This document shows positions 56,064 to 64,000 of a stretch of DNA of 64,000 nucleotides, one piece after another. The notes beneath the pieces were generated by a model. The model worked only from the letters and a program-made list of their open reading frames with translations, was not told the origin of the DNA and did no database searches. This DNA is from a candidate division NC10 bacterium CSP1-5 (GTDB lineage Bacteria > Methylomirabilota > Methylomirabilia > Methylomirabilales > CSP1-5). The first letter of the stretch is position 1, and every line of letters begins with the position of its first letter. The translations under genes were made by a program, and so were the position numbers. The stretch is from the NCBI GenBank assembly GCA_001443495.1, contig LDXR01000004.1, positions 98,295 to 162,294 on the forward strand. The letters run 5' to 3'.

Positions 56064-57227
56064 ATGGGATCTGAGATCTATCTCGATTACAACGCCACGA
56101 CCCCCGTTGATCCACGGGTGCGGGAGGCCATGCAGCCGTACCTTGAGACGGTCTTCGGCAATCCGAGCGCCGCTCATGCCCCGGGGCGAGAGGCGAAGGC
56201 GGCTCTGGAGCAAGCCCGAGAGAGGCTGGCCGGGCTGTTGGGCTCGACCGACAAGGATGAGATCATCTTCGTCTCCTCCGGGACCGAGGCGGATAATCTG
56301 GCCCTTCTCGGGACGGCGTTGGCGTACCAGGAGCGGGGGAGGCACATTATCACCTCGGCGGTGGAGCACCCGGCCGTCCTTGAATCCTGTGCCGTGCTCG
56401 AGAAGTGGGGCTTCTCGGTGACGGTTCTGCCCGTCGACGGGGAGGGGATGCTCGACCTGGAAGAGCTCCGGCGAACGATCCGCCCCGACACGATTCTCGT
56501 CTCGCTGATGCACGCCAATAACGAGACGGGGGTTCTCTTCCCCCTCGATCAGGTCGGAGTCCTCCTGAAGGAACGGGGAATCCTTTTCCACACCGATGCG
56601 GTGCAGTCCTTCGGAAAAGTCCCACTCGATGTTCGGCGTGTCTGCCTTGACCTGGTCTCTCTCTCTGCTCACAAGATCTACGGGCCCAAGGGGGTTGCGG
56701 CGCTCTACGCGAGGCGGGGGGTGCGCCTTCATCCTCTCCTGCGGGGGGGAGGGCAGGAACGGGGTCGCCGGGCGGGGACCGAGAATGTGCCGGCGATCGT
56801 CGGCCTGGAGGAGGCGGCGCGGATCATGGCCCTCGAAATGCCGCACGAAGGGGAGCGCATCTGCCGGCTCCGGGACCGACTGGAGGCGGGGGTGTTGGCC
56901 CGGATCGAGGAGATACGGGTGAACGGGCACAAGAGTCCTCGCCTGCCCCACACGTCGAATCTGGCCTTCGATGGGATAGAGGCCCAGACGCTGGTCGCGG
57001 CGCTCGACCTGGAGGGGGTCGCGGTCTCGGCTGGATCGGCGTGCCACGTGGGGAGTGTGCAGCCCTCCCATGTGTTGCGGGCGATGCGGCTCAGTCCGGC
57101 GCGGCTCGAGGGGAGCATTCGCGTCTCCTTGGGGCGGCCCACCCGTGATACAGACATCGATCACGTGCTCGAGATTCTTCCGCCTCTCGTGGCGAGGTTG
57201 CGTGAGCATGCGTCTGCCGCGAGGTAA
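56064..57227 (+). CDS. Cysteine desulfurase (IscS/NifS family)
   Basis: A 387-residue PLP enzyme that removes sulfur from cysteine for iron-sulfur clusters, thiolation or selenium delivery. The start IYLDYNATTPVDPRVREAM and HANNETGVLFPLDQV are conserved. The PLP lysine is in SAHKIYGPKGVAA and the active cysteine in VAVSAGSACHVGSVQPSHV. The active-site loop is the longer IscS/NifS type. No IscU or IscR is adjacent, so the role could be separate from the Isc system. A small TTG-start protein follows 10 bases later. Confidence 0.92.
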   Translation: MGSEIYLDYNATTPVDPRVREAMQPYLETVFGNPSAAHAPGREAKAALEQARERLAGLLGSTDKDEIIFVSSGTEADNLALLGTALAYQERGRHIITSAVEHPAVLESCAVLEKWGFSVTVLPVDGEGMLDLEELRRTIRPDTILVSLMHANNETGVLFPLDQVGVLLKERGILFHTDAVQSFGKVPLDVRRVCLDLVSLSAHKIYGPKGVAALYARRGVRLHPLLRGGGQERGRRAGTENVPAIVGLEEAARIMALEMPHEGERICRLRDRLEAGVLARIEEIRVNGHKSPRLPHTSNLAFDGIEAQTLVAALDLEGVAVSAGSACHVGSVQPSHVLRAMRLSPARLEGSIRVSLGRPTRDTDIDHVLEILPPLVARLREHASAAR

Positions 57228-57237
57228 GGAGGTCCTC

Positions 57238-57447
57238 TTGGCGGTCTCAGATGTGGATGATAGTAGCAGTCCGGAGCAGAACGTCCGCCAGCGGCTACTC
57301 GATATCTTTCAGCGGGAGGGAAAGGTGACCGAGCGAGACCTCCTGCGGATATCGGCGATGACCGGGGTGGATTATTTCACCGTCTCGAAAACCCTGGAGG
57401 AGATTCTCCTCCACCGGGCAGAGGGACAGGGTTCACAGGAAGAGTAG
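57238..57447 (+). CDS. Small winged-helix-like protein, TTG start
   Basis: A 69-residue protein starting at TTG after a perfect AAGGAGGT site. It reads SSSPEQNVRQRLLDIFQREG, then KVTERDLLRISAMTGVDYFT and VSKTLEEILLHRAE. Helix-turn-helix-like spacing with a variable tail suggests a small DNA- or protein-binding wing. It is 10 bases after the cysteine desulfurase and 74 before the MBL gene. Function is not recognised. Confidence 0.6.
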   Translation: MAVSDVDDSSSPEQNVRQRLLDIFQREGKVTERDLLRISAMTGVDYFTVSKTLEEILLHRAEGQGSQEE

Positions 57448-57521
57448 TGCGTCGCCAGCACGGCTCCCTCCAACGGGTTTTCTGATCACTCACGGGAACA
57501 CGCGTCTCGGGGCGGGAAGCG

Positions 57522-58178
57522 ATGAAAGTTCACAGCTTCACGATCGGGCCTCTCGAGACCAATGCGTATCTGGTCGTCGATGAAGTGAGCCAGCAGGCGT
57601 TGCTCATCGATCCGGGCCTCGAGAGTGAGGCCATCTACGAGGTCATCATTGCGGAGGGGCTCGCGGTCTCGGCGATCGTCAACACCCACGGCCACTTTGA
57701 CCATGTCTGCGGGAACGCCTTCTTTAAGGCCAAGACCGGGGCGCCTGTCCTGATTCACCGGGAGGATGCAGGGATCATGCGACAGGCGGCCGAGCAGGCA
57801 CGCGCCTTTGGATTTCAGGTCGCACCCCCACCCCCACCTGATCGCCTCCTCGACGAGGGGGATGAGGTGGTAATGGGGGGAGAGCGCATGCGGGTCCTCC
57901 ACACCCCTGGCCATACCCCCGGAGGGATCTGCCTCCACGGGGAAGGGGTGGTCCTTGTCGGGGACGCCCTCTTCGCTGGTTCCATTGGAAGAACCGACCT
58001 GCCGGGAGGGTCGACTGAGGTCCTGCTGGCCTCTATCCGAACGAAACTCCTCTCCCTTCCCGATGACACCGTCGTCTATCCAGGCCATGGGCCCCAGACC
58101 ACGATCGGCGCGGAGCGGGTCCATAATCCGTTCTTGACTGGTCGTGGAGGGATGCCCCTGCTCCTCTATGACGCGTGA
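57522..58178 (+). CDS. Metallo-beta-lactamase fold hydrolase (glyoxalase II-like)
   Basis: A 218-residue enzyme. Metal motif THGHFDHVCG, then H at LHTPGHTPGG, D at LVGDALFAGSIGRTDLPGG and H at VVYPGHGPQTTIG form the two-metal site. The start FTIGPLETNAYLVVDEVSQQ is typical of the YcbL/glyoxalase-II-like subgroup. It probably hydrolyses a thioester or glutathione-like conjugate in the cytoplasm. It precedes the Mog gene by 23 bases. Confidence 0.93.
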   Translation: MKVHSFTIGPLETNAYLVVDEVSQQALLIDPGLESEAIYEVIIAEGLAVSAIVNTHGHFDHVCGNAFFKAKTGAPVLIHREDAGIMRQAAEQARAFGFQVAPPPPPDRLLDEGDEVVMGGERMRVLHTPGHTPGGICLHGEGVVLVGDALFAGSIGRTDLPGGSTEVLLASIRTKLLSLPDDTVVYPGHGPQTTIGAERVHNPFLTGRGGMPLLLYDA

Positions 58179-58201
58179 AGCGCTGAGGTCCGGGAAATCT
58201 C

Positions 58202-58708
58202 ATGGGTGTCGAAGAGCACAGGCAAGCCGCCGAGGGGATCAGACAGATCTCCTTCGCTGTGATCACCGTCAGCGACAGTCGGGATGAGGTCGGGGATGAG
58301 TCGGGGAAGCATATCCGGGATCGCATGGAGAAGGATGGGCATCGGCTGGTCAGGTACCGGTTGTTGAAAAATGACCTCGGGGCCATTCAGCAGGAGGTCA
58401 TGGACCTGGTGGAGGGCAAGGTGGGGTGTATCGTCACTACAGGAGGGACCGGGCTCGGCCGCCGGGATCTCACCATCGAAGCGGTGACCCCCCTCCTCGA
58501 CAAATCCCTCGGTGGCTTTGGCGAGCTCTTCCGTCATCTTAGCTTCCAAGAGGTGGGGGCGGCCGCCTTCATGAGTCGGGCTACCGCCGGGATCTCTCGG
58601 CAGACCCTCATCTTCTGTCTGCCCGGCTCCATCAAGGCCGTGCGGTTGGCCCTCGAGCGGCTGATCCTCCCCGAACTCAAGCACTTAGTTCGGGAAGTGC
58701 ATCGGTAA
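58202..58708 (+). CDS. mog: Molybdopterin adenylyltransferase (MogA/MoaB)
   Basis: A 168-residue enzyme that adenylates molybdopterin before molybdenum insertion. It has ISFAVITVSDSRDEVGDESG and CIVTTGGTGLGRRDLTIEAV, then TPLL, the substrate-binding signature, and GISRQTLIFCLPGSIKAVRL at the end. The family length is right. Its presence implies molybdoenzymes elsewhere in the genome. The FmdB-like gene follows 14 bases later. Confidence 0.93.
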   Translation: MGVEEHRQAAEGIRQISFAVITVSDSRDEVGDESGKHIRDRMEKDGHRLVRYRLLKNDLGAIQQEVMDLVEGKVGCIVTTGGTGLGRRDLTIEAVTPLLDKSLGGFGELFRHLSFQEVGAAAFMSRATAGISRQTLIFCLPGSIKAVRLALERLILPELKHLVREVHR

Positions 58709-58722
58709 TAGTGGGGAGAGGG

Positions 58723-58920
58723 ATGCCGATCTTTGAATACCTGTGTCAGGGCTGTGGAACCTACTTTGAACAACTCATGATGAGCCGAGAGGCAGCCGTG
58801 AGCTGTCCTACGTGTCAGAGCCCCGATGTGGCGAAGCAGTTTTCTGCCTTCAGCATGAAGGCCGCTGCAGGCTTTTCCGGCTCGATGGGAGCAGGCTGCG
58901 ATTGTGCTCCGAGCGGCTGA
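58723..58920 (+). CDS. FmdB-family zinc ribbon protein
   Basis: A 65-residue protein, MPIFEYLCQGCGTYFEQLMM, then SREAAVSCPTCQSPDVAKQF. This has the CxxC...CxxC ribbon of FmdB/regulatory-protein-like small proteins. It ends GAGCDCAPSG. The ATG has GGGGAGAGGG upstream. Function unresolved in general; it probably binds zinc. It may share the mog operon. Confidence 0.88.
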   Translation: MPIFEYLCQGCGTYFEQLMMSREAAVSCPTCQSPDVAKQFSAFSMKAAAGFSGSMGAGCDCAPSG

Positions 58921-58960
58921 GGGACGTGTAACTGACCCGGCGTGTCCGGGTGAGGGAACC

Positions 58961-58984
58961 AGGGCGGGAGATCTCCCGCCCTTT
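58961..58984. terminator. Hairpin between the convergent FmdB and E2 genes
   Basis: A near-perfect palindrome, GGGCGGGAGATCTCCCGCCC, with a short T run (CTTT) on the plus side. It can stop transcription from the plus-strand genes; for the minus strand it is only a strong structure with no T run. Confidence 0.5.
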
Positions 58985-58985
58985 G

Positions 58986-60149
58986 CTATTGTTGGGTAGG
59001 ATTGAACCCTTCCAGCCTGGCCTTCATCTCTTGCAAGAACTGGCCCGCCATAGCGCCGTCGATGACCCGGTGGTCGAACGAGAGACAGAGATAGGCCAGC
59101 GACCGGATGGCGACATGGTCGTCGACCACGATCGGCCGCTTGGTCACGGCTCCGATCCCGAGGATGCCCGCCTGGGGCTGCACGAGAATCGGGGTGGCCA
59201 GGAGGATGCCGGAAACCCCCAGGTTATTCACCGTAAAGGTCCCCCCCTGAACCTCCATCGGTGTGAGCCGCTTCTCGCGGGCGCGGCGGGCCAGGTCGTC
59301 GGCCTGCCGGGCGATCTCCGCGAGAGTGAGGCCCTCTGCCGCTTTGAGGACCGGGACGATGAGACCCTCCGGGAGCGCGACGGCGATCCCAATATTGATC
59401 TCGCGCTTGAGCACGATCCGATCATGCTCCACCCAGGCGTTGAGCCACGGGTGCTTCGTGAGAGCCCGCACCGTGGCCTGGATGATGAAGGGGAGGAAGG
59501 TCAGGGGCGAGCCCCACCGCTCCGCGAAGGCCGCTTTTTCCCGCTCCCGGAACTCTACGATGGTGGTCATGTCCACCTCGAGGATCGCGGTGGCGTGGGC
59601 GGCGGTCTGTTTGCTCCGCACCATGTGCTCGGCGATGGCGCGCCGCATCGGCGTGAAGGGGACGACGTCCTCATCCCCGCTCGGGGCGGTGCCCGCCCCC
59701 CGCGCTGCGAGATAGGCCAGGATATCCTGCTTCGTCACGCGGCCGCCCTGGCCTGTCCCCCGGATCTTGTGAACCTCTGCAGGTGTCAGGCCCTGCCGCT
59801 CTGCGAGCTCGAGGACGGCGGGTGAAAGCCAACGGGCTGTCTTCTCGGGCGACCGCACTGTCTCCGGGGTGAGTGCCGATGGGGTGGTCCCGGCGGGCGG
59901 TCGATCCGGTTCCGGGCCTTCAATTGTCGCCAGTGACGTTCCGACCGGTACCGTCTCGCCGGCCCGCACGCGGATGCGGGAGAGGATCCCGGCTCCCGGT
60001 GACGGGATCTCGACGTCGATCTTATCGGTGTTGATGGTGAGGAGGGCTTCGTCCTTTTCAATCCGCTCGCCTTCCTGCTTGAACCACTGGAGGACGGTCC
60101 CCTCGGCGACGCTCTGCCCCATCTGCGGCATCACCACCTCAATGGCCAT
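58986..60149 (-). CDS. 2-oxo acid dehydrogenase E2 component (dihydrolipoamide acyltransferase)
   Basis: A 387-residue E2. The lipoyl domain (residues 1-80) has INTDKIDVEIPSPGAG with the lipoyl lysine. The E1/E3-binding domain is LSPAVLELAERQGLTPAEVH, then KIRGTGQGGRVTKQDILAYL. The catalytic domain has PFTPMRRAIAEHMVRSKQTA and LSFDHRVIDGAMAGQFL with the active His and Asp. Only one lipoyl domain is present. It is the last gene of an E1alpha-E1beta-E2 operon, with no E3 nearby. The substrate could be pyruvate, acetoin or branched 2-oxoacids. Confidence 0.92.
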   Translation of the reverse strand: MAIEVVMPQMGQSVAEGTVLQWFKQEGERIEKDEALLTINTDKIDVEIPSPGAGILSRIRVRAGETVPVGTSLATIEGPEPDRPPAGTTPSALTPETVRSPEKTARWLSPAVLELAERQGLTPAEVHKIRGTGQGGRVTKQDILAYLAARGAGTAPSGDEDVVPFTPMRRAIAEHMVRSKQTAAHATAILEVDMTTIVEFREREKAAFAERWGSPLTFLPFIIQATVRALTKHPWLNAWVEHDRIVLKREINIGIAVALPEGLIVPVLKAAEGLTLAEIARQADDLARRAREKRLTPMEVQGGTFTVNNLGVSGILLATPILVQPQAGILGIGAVTKRPIVVDDHVAIRSLAYLCLSFDHRVIDGAMAGQFLQEMKARLEGFNPTQQ

Positions 60150-60210
60150 CACCCTTACCTCGTTGACCGCTAGGACGCTAGGAGGCTGGCATGCTGGAAC
60201 GCTCTGAGCC

Positions 60211-60277
60211 TTCTAGCCTTCTAGCATACTAGCGTGCTAGCCATCAACTCTGAACCCTGAACTATGAACCATGAGCT
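60211..60277. repeat. CTAGC and TGAAC repeats between E1beta and E2
   Basis: CTAGC-type units (60211-60242, for instance TTCTAGCCTTCTAGCATACT then AGCGTGCTAGCC) are followed by TGAACCCTGAACTATGAACC (60251-60270). The second part is the same family as at 7 kb. Confidence 0.55.
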
Positions 60278-61250
60278 AATACGAGGCGAGGTCCTTGAGC
60301 TTGGAGGCGATCTTCGCGGCATTGGGGAGGTAAAAGTCCTCGAGGGGGGAACTGAAGGGCACGGGGGTGTGAGGGGCGGTGAGTCGCATGACGGGTGCGT
60401 CAAGGTGACGGAAAGCCTCTTGGGCAATGACGGCGGCAATCTCCGCCCCGATCCCGCACACCTGGGGTGCCTCATGGACGATCAGGGTCTTGCCGGTCTT
60501 TTTCACCGAAGCGAGAATCGTCTCGGTGTCCAAGGGGTACAGTGTTCGGAGGTCGACCAGCTCGACCTCGATCCCCTGCGCGCTCATTTGGTCAGCCGCC
60601 TCCAGCCCCTGCTGCACCATCGCCCCGTAGGTGATCAGAGTGATATCGCTCCCCTGCCGCTTGACCTCCGCCTCCCCCAGGGGGAGCACGTATTCCCCTG
60701 ACGGCACCTCGCCTTTGGCGTGGCGGTACAGATACTTGTGCTCACAGTAGATCACCGGGTTGGGATCTCGGATGCTCGCCTTCAGCAGTCCCTTGGCGTC
60801 ATATGGGGTGGACGGCGCGACAACCTTGAGACCAGGAGAGTGGACGAACCAGGCCTCGGGGCATTGGGAGTGGAAGGGGCCCGCATGCAGCCGACCGCCG
60901 TACGGGGCGCGGATGACCATCGGGACAGGCTCTCTCAGTCGGTAGTGATGCTTGGCGGCCATATTGACGATCTGGTCAAACGCACAGGAGATGAAATCGG
61001 CGAATTGCATCTCCACCACCGGCCGCATCCCCATCAGGGCAGCGCCGATGGCCGCGCCGACAAACCCCGACTCCGCTAGGGGCGTGTCGATGACGCGCTC
61101 TTCGCCGAACTTTTCGAGAAAGCCTTTGGTGATCTTGAAGGCCCCCCCGTACGCGCCGATGTCCTCCCCCAGGAGGAAGACCCGCTCATCCTGGTCCATC
61201 TCCTCCCACAGGGCCTGGCGGATTGCCTCGAGGTATGTGATCTCTTCCAT
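60276..61250 (-). CDS. 2-oxo acid dehydrogenase E1 beta subunit
   Basis: A 324-residue subunit. It reads MEEITYLEAIRQALWEEMDQ and GEDIGAYGGAFKITKGFLEK, with the TPP-dimer helix TPLAESGFVGAAIGAALMGM. The dimer-interface and substrate segment includes GGRLHAGPFHSQCPEAWFVH. The C-terminal domain carries EVELVDLRTLYPLDTETILA and APQVCGIGAEIA. With E1alpha it forms the decarboxylating heterotetramer. It sits between E1alpha (89 bases before) and E2. Confidence 0.94.
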   Translation of the reverse strand: MEEITYLEAIRQALWEEMDQDERVFLLGEDIGAYGGAFKITKGFLEKFGEERVIDTPLAESGFVGAAIGAALMGMRPVVEMQFADFISCAFDQIVNMAAKHHYRLREPVPMVIRAPYGGRLHAGPFHSQCPEAWFVHSPGLKVVAPSTPYDAKGLLKASIRDPNPVIYCEHKYLYRHAKGEVPSGEYVLPLGEAEVKRQGSDITLITYGAMVQQGLEAADQMSAQGIEVELVDLRTLYPLDTETILASVKKTGKTLIVHEAPQVCGIGAEIAAVIAQEAFRHLDAPVMRLTAPHTPVPFSSPLEDFYLPNAAKIASKLKDLASY

Positions 61251-61339
61251 CCTCGTCAACCCTCGGCTGTCAGTCGGCAGTGATCGGTCTCCTCCCGGCG
61301 GAGGGGCGGGCAGGCGGGCTGTTGAGCGTGGATGGCCCC

Positions 61340-62299
61340 TCAAGTAGCGAAGACCCCCTCGAGGGCCTCATGCGCATCGGGCAGGGGACTCTTCTCCGCA
61401 AAATCGACCGCGTCTTCGATCTCCTTGAGCACCCGGACCTGAACCGCCCTCATGGATTCTTCCGGCACCTCGCGCTCGCGAAGGGTCCTCTCGAAGCGCT
61501 GGATGGGGTCTTTACGGCGCCACTCCTCGAGGAGTTCCCGAGGCACGTAGGAGGCATCATCGTGTTCCGCATGGCCCCGCATGCGCATGGTCTCACACTC
61601 GATGAAGGTCGGCCCTCCGCCACTTCGGGCTCGCACCGCGGCCTCCCTGGTCGCCTCGTAGACGGCCAGGACATCGTTGCCGTCGATGATCCGTGTGGGA
61701 AAGCCGTAGGCCTTGGCCCGATCGGCGACATGCGGGACCGCCATCTGTCGGGAGAGGGGGACGGAGTAGGCGTATTGATTATTATGGCAGATGAAGACGA
61801 TGGGGAGAGTCAGGACGGCGGCCAGGTTGAGTCCCTCGTGGAAATCGCCGCGGCTCGATGCGCCGTCACCAAAATACGCGACGGCGATGCGAGGCTCCCG
61901 TCGAATCTTAAAGGCCAACGCCGCGCCTGCGGCCACGGGGATCCCATCGGCCATCGGGCTGATGAAGCCGATGATGTGGCGACTGAGGTCACCGAAGTGG
62001 ACATTACCGTCCTTGCCTCGCGTGAGTCCCGTGCGTCGCCCCAGGTACTGGGCCATGTATTCCTTCGGCTGCACCCCCTTGACGAGGTGGGCGCCGAGGT
62101 CTCGGTGGCTTGGGGCAATAACGTCCCGGGACTCCAGCGCACACGCGCTTCCGACGGAGATCGCCTCTTCCCCGCTGCCGACATAGCAGCCCCCGAGGAT
62201 CCTTCCCTGGCGGTACAACTTGGCGACCCGGTCCTCGAGGCCCCGGGTCAAGAGGAGGTAATAATAGAACTTCAGCAGATCCTCGGTCCCCACGCTCAC
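61340..62299 (-). CDS. 2-oxo acid dehydrogenase E1 alpha subunit
   Basis: A 319-residue subunit with the TPP motif GDGASSRGDFHEGLNLAAVL, then PIVFICHNNQYAYSV (GDG...NN). It also has YVGSGEEAISVGSACALESR, RGKDGNVHFGDLSRHIIGFI and RMRGHAEHDDASY, the phosphorylation-loop equivalent. The GTG start at 62299 has GAGGAGGGTCC upstream and starts the family region directly. It decarboxylates the 2-oxoacid and passes the acyl group to E2. It is the first gene of the operon. Confidence 0.94.
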   Translation of the reverse strand: MSVGTEDLLKFYYYLLLTRGLEDRVAKLYRQGRILGGCYVGSGEEAISVGSACALESRDVIAPSHRDLGAHLVKGVQPKEYMAQYLGRRTGLTRGKDGNVHFGDLSRHIIGFISPMADGIPVAAGAALAFKIRREPRIAVAYFGDGASSRGDFHEGLNLAAVLTLPIVFICHNNQYAYSVPLSRQMAVPHVADRAKAYGFPTRIIDGNDVLAVYEATREAAVRARSGGGPTFIECETMRMRGHAEHDDASYVPRELLEEWRRKDPIQRFERTLREREVPEESMRAVQVRVLKEIEDAVDFAEKSPLPDAHEALEGVFAT

Positions 62300-62652
62300 G
62301 GCAGGACCCTCCTCGTTCCGAGCATGATTCCACACAACGGATGAAATTGCAACTGCCGTGCCACGAAAGTTGACCCCAGGCCAGCCCCCTGCTCCGCGCC
62401 CTCCATCGGCCCGGTGACCGAGGGGCGTGCGATATGTCCAGGACAAAAGTGTGTCGGGAGGCCTCGGTGGCTGGTTTGCAGTCTTTCACATGAGGGCAAA
62501 AAGTGCTTGACAGTCCTTCGCACTTGAATAATATAGGGGGGTTAAAATTTAACACCGTGCATGGAATATGAACCGTCAGTCACACGAAGCCGCTTCTGAT
62601 GGGGCTTCGTGAGCTGTGGGTCCATGGTGACGGGGCGGGAGCAGCGCGGATC
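62300..62652 (+). promoter_or_regulatory. Divergent intergenic region with ARC copy 2 promoter and leader hairpin
   Basis: No gene is seen between E1alpha and ARC copy 2. TTGACA (62507-62512) and TAATAT (62529-62534) with a 16-base spacer form a strong promoter for the plus strand. The A/T-rich run GGTTAAAATTTAAC follows. In the leader, CACGAAGCC (62583-62591) pairs with GGCTTCGTG (62603-62611) around an 11-base loop; it may regulate translation. The hairpin is not followed by a T run. Confidence 0.6.
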
Positions 62653-64000
62653 ATGAGTGATCCAGACAAAACATCTAAGCTCGATTCCCTCCAAAAAACC
62701 ATGAGGCGCATCTCAGGTCAATTTTCTAAGAGCGAGGGTCCTCCTGCCAGAGGCGCCGAAAAATCCGCCCCCGAGATCGACGCCCTCCAGGCCCAGGTGA
62801 AGGGGCTCGAGGAGGAGCTGTACCAGGTCCGCCGCCGGCTCGAGCAGGTGCCGCGGGAGTTCGAGCTGTTGCGGGCGCGCCTGCAGCAGAGCCGGGAGCA
62901 GCTCGAGCAAGCCCAGCGGCAGAACGAACGGCTCGTCCAGACCCTGACCCAGGCGAAGGAGCAGATCGGCGCGCTGAAGGAAGAGGTGGAGAAGCTCACG
63001 GCCCCCCCGGCCTCCTACGGGATCTTCGCCGGGGTGAACGCCGACGGGACCGTGACGGTCTGGACCGGGGGGCGCAAGCTCAAGGTCAACTGCCACCCGG
63101 GCCTCGACCCGCAGACGCTGCAACCAGGCCAGGAGCTCATCCTGAACGAGGCGCTCAACATCATCGAGGCGAAGGCCTTCGAGGTGCAGGGCGAAGTCGT
63201 CCACTTCAAGGGGTCGCTCGAGGGGGGCCGCGCGCTCATCCACCTCCGGGCCGATGAAGAGCGGGTGGCCGAGCTGGCGGGGCCGCTCGCCGCCCTCGCG
63301 CTGAAAGCCGGCGACCCCCTCCTCTACGACGGCCGCTCGGGCTACGTGCTGGAGCGGCTGCCCCGGGGCGAGGTCCACGACCTCCTCCTCGAGGCGGTGC
63401 CGGATGTGAGCTACGCCGACATCGGGGGCTTGGACGCCCAGATCGAGACGATCCGGGACGCGCTCGAGCTCCCGCACCTCTACGCGGACTACTTCCGTCA
63501 GCACAAGCTCCAGCCCCCGAAGGGGGTCCTCCTCTACGGGCCCCCGGGCTGCGGCAAGACGCTCATCGCGAAGGCGGTGGCCCACTCCCTCGCCCAGCAG
63601 TTGAGCCAGCAGACCGGCAAGGCCGTCACCGGCTACTTCATCAACATCAAGGGCCCCGAGCTCCTGAACAAGTACGTCGGGGAGACCGAGCGGAAGATCC
63701 GGGAGATCTTCCAGCGGGCCCGGGAGAAGGCGAAGGAGGGGATGCCGGTCGTCATCTTCTTCGACGAGATGGACAGCCTCTTCCGGACGCGGGGCTCGGG
63801 GATCTCCTCGGATGTGGAATCCACCATCGTCCCGCAGTTCCTCGCCGAGCTCGACGGGGTGGAAGGGCTCACGAACGTCATCGTGGTCGGGGCCTCGAAC
63901 CGCCAGGACCTCATCGACCCGGCCGTGCTCCGGCCCGGCCGCTTCGACGTCAAGATCAAGATCGACCGGCCGCACCAGGAGGCGGCGCACGAGATCTTCA
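62653..64000 (+). CDS. arc: Proteasome-activating AAA ATPase (ARC/Mpa), copy 2, 3' end beyond window
   Basis: The frame is open to the window edge; 449 codons are visible. The first 40 codons ([20 protein letters not shown], then [14 protein letters not shown]) are unlike copy 1 and lengthen the N-terminus by 31 residues. From EIDALQAQV onward the visible protein is identical to copy 1: coiled coil, two OB segments, Walker A GPPGCGKT, Walker B FFDE and the ASNRQD region. A strong promoter precedes it, unlike copy 1. In many bacteria ARC heads the dop/pup/prcBA genes; those would be just outside the window here, which is only an expectation. Confidence 0.93.
   Translation, partial: MSDPDKTSKLDSLQKTMRRISGQFSKSEGPPARGAEKSAPEIDALQAQVKGLEEELYQVRRRLEQVPREFELLRARLQQSREQLEQAQRQNERLVQTLTQAKEQIGALKEEVEKLTAPPASYGIFAGVNADGTVTVWTGGRKLKVNCHPGLDPQTLQPGQELILNEALNIIEAKAFEVQGEVVHFKGSLEGGRALIHLRADEERVAELAGPLAALALKAGDPLLYDGRSGYVLERLPRGEVHDLLLEAVPDVSYADIGGLDAQIETIRDALELPHLYADYFRQHKLQPPKGVLLYGPPGCGKTLIAKAVAHSLAQQLSQQTGKAVTGYFINIKGPELLNKYVGETERKIREIFQRAREKAKEGMPVVIFFDEMDSLFRTRGSGISSDVESTIVPQFLAELDGVEGLTNVIVVGASNRQDLIDPAVLRPGRFDVKIKIDRPHQEAAHEIF
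62758..64000 (+). repeat. Near-identical duplicated segment, copy 2 (partner 54268-55510)
   Basis: Matches copy 1 at an offset of 8490 bases without gaps. The differences seen are silent third-position changes; the last 500 bases match exactly. The true right boundary is outside the window. Confidence 0.9.

Noticed and set aside
54055-56115. Long minus-strand frame opposite ARC copy 1 (and the same opposite copy 2)
   Set aside because: It is the codon-bias shadow of a high-GC gene: low-complexity Leu/Glu/Val/Asp-rich, without motifs, and it mirrors the ARC frame.

Overview
The window is 64 kb of high-GC, gene-dense bacterial DNA. It carries about 70 supported protein genes, one tRNA and no rRNA, phage, transposase or CRISPR array. 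Bacterial markers are SecA with a SEC-C zinc tail, PlsY, RlpA, an LdcA-type carboxypeptidase, serine acetyltransferase, and three sigma/anti-sigma pairs. Two genes for the proteasome-activating ATPase ARC/Mpa, an RNA 3'-phosphate cyclase, an archaeal-type ornithine cyclodeaminase and GTGAAC-type intergenic repeats suggest a deep-branching Gram-negative lineage such as Methylomirabilota/NC10 or Rokubacteria. That placement is inference; no marker gene here fixes it.

Layout. 0-7 kb: end of a class III aminotransferase, an SDR epimerase, plsY, Nudix, a glycerate/glyoxylate reductase pair, an FlK-like thioesterase and rtcA. 7.1-8.6 kb: two adjacent genes interrupted by in-frame UGA codons, a rhodanese (Sec-Gly-Sec at the active site) and a histone-deacetylase-fold amidohydrolase (one Sec). 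Both continue perfectly in frame after the UGA, and a SECIS-like hairpin follows each. 8.6-10.7 kb: arginine dihydrolase-like plus archaeal-type ornithine cyclodeaminase. 11.1-13.0 kb: sigma factor, anti-sigma factor, Leu/Glu-rich protein and Glu/Arg repeat protein. 13-18 kb: RlpA, M23 peptidase, secA. 18-34.6 kb: a long minus-strand carbohydrate region with flavin disulfide reductase, DUF488, MGH1-type glucosidase, debranching enzyme, double VOC protein, GMC oxidoreductase, mannose-1-P guanylyltransferase, two SMP-30 lactonases, an HbpS-cupin fusion, a DM13-like protein, aquaporin and a glucose-dehydrogenase-like MDR. 34.8-42.6 kb: two more sigma/anti-sigma systems, MFS, PilZ, entericidin, endonuclease III. 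42.8-43.4 kb: an isolated NTF2-like gene followed by an attC-like element. 43.4-50.9 kb: a second HDAC-fold gene, LD-carboxypeptidase, cytochrome c, FG-GAP protein, DUF1015, cysE. 51-59 kb: tRNA nucleotidyltransferase/poly(A) polymerase, tRNA-Gly, folE, ARC copy 1, cysteine desulfurase, MBL hydrolase, Mog, FmdB. 59-62.3 kb: a 2-oxoacid dehydrogenase E1alpha-E1beta-E2 operon. 62.65 kb to the end: ARC copy 2, cut by the window edge.

The strongest unusual signals are the neighbouring candidate selenoprotein genes and the twin ARC genes. The twins share about 1.24 kb at about 99% identity, and every difference in the shared coding part is silent, but their N-termini and upstream DNA differ.
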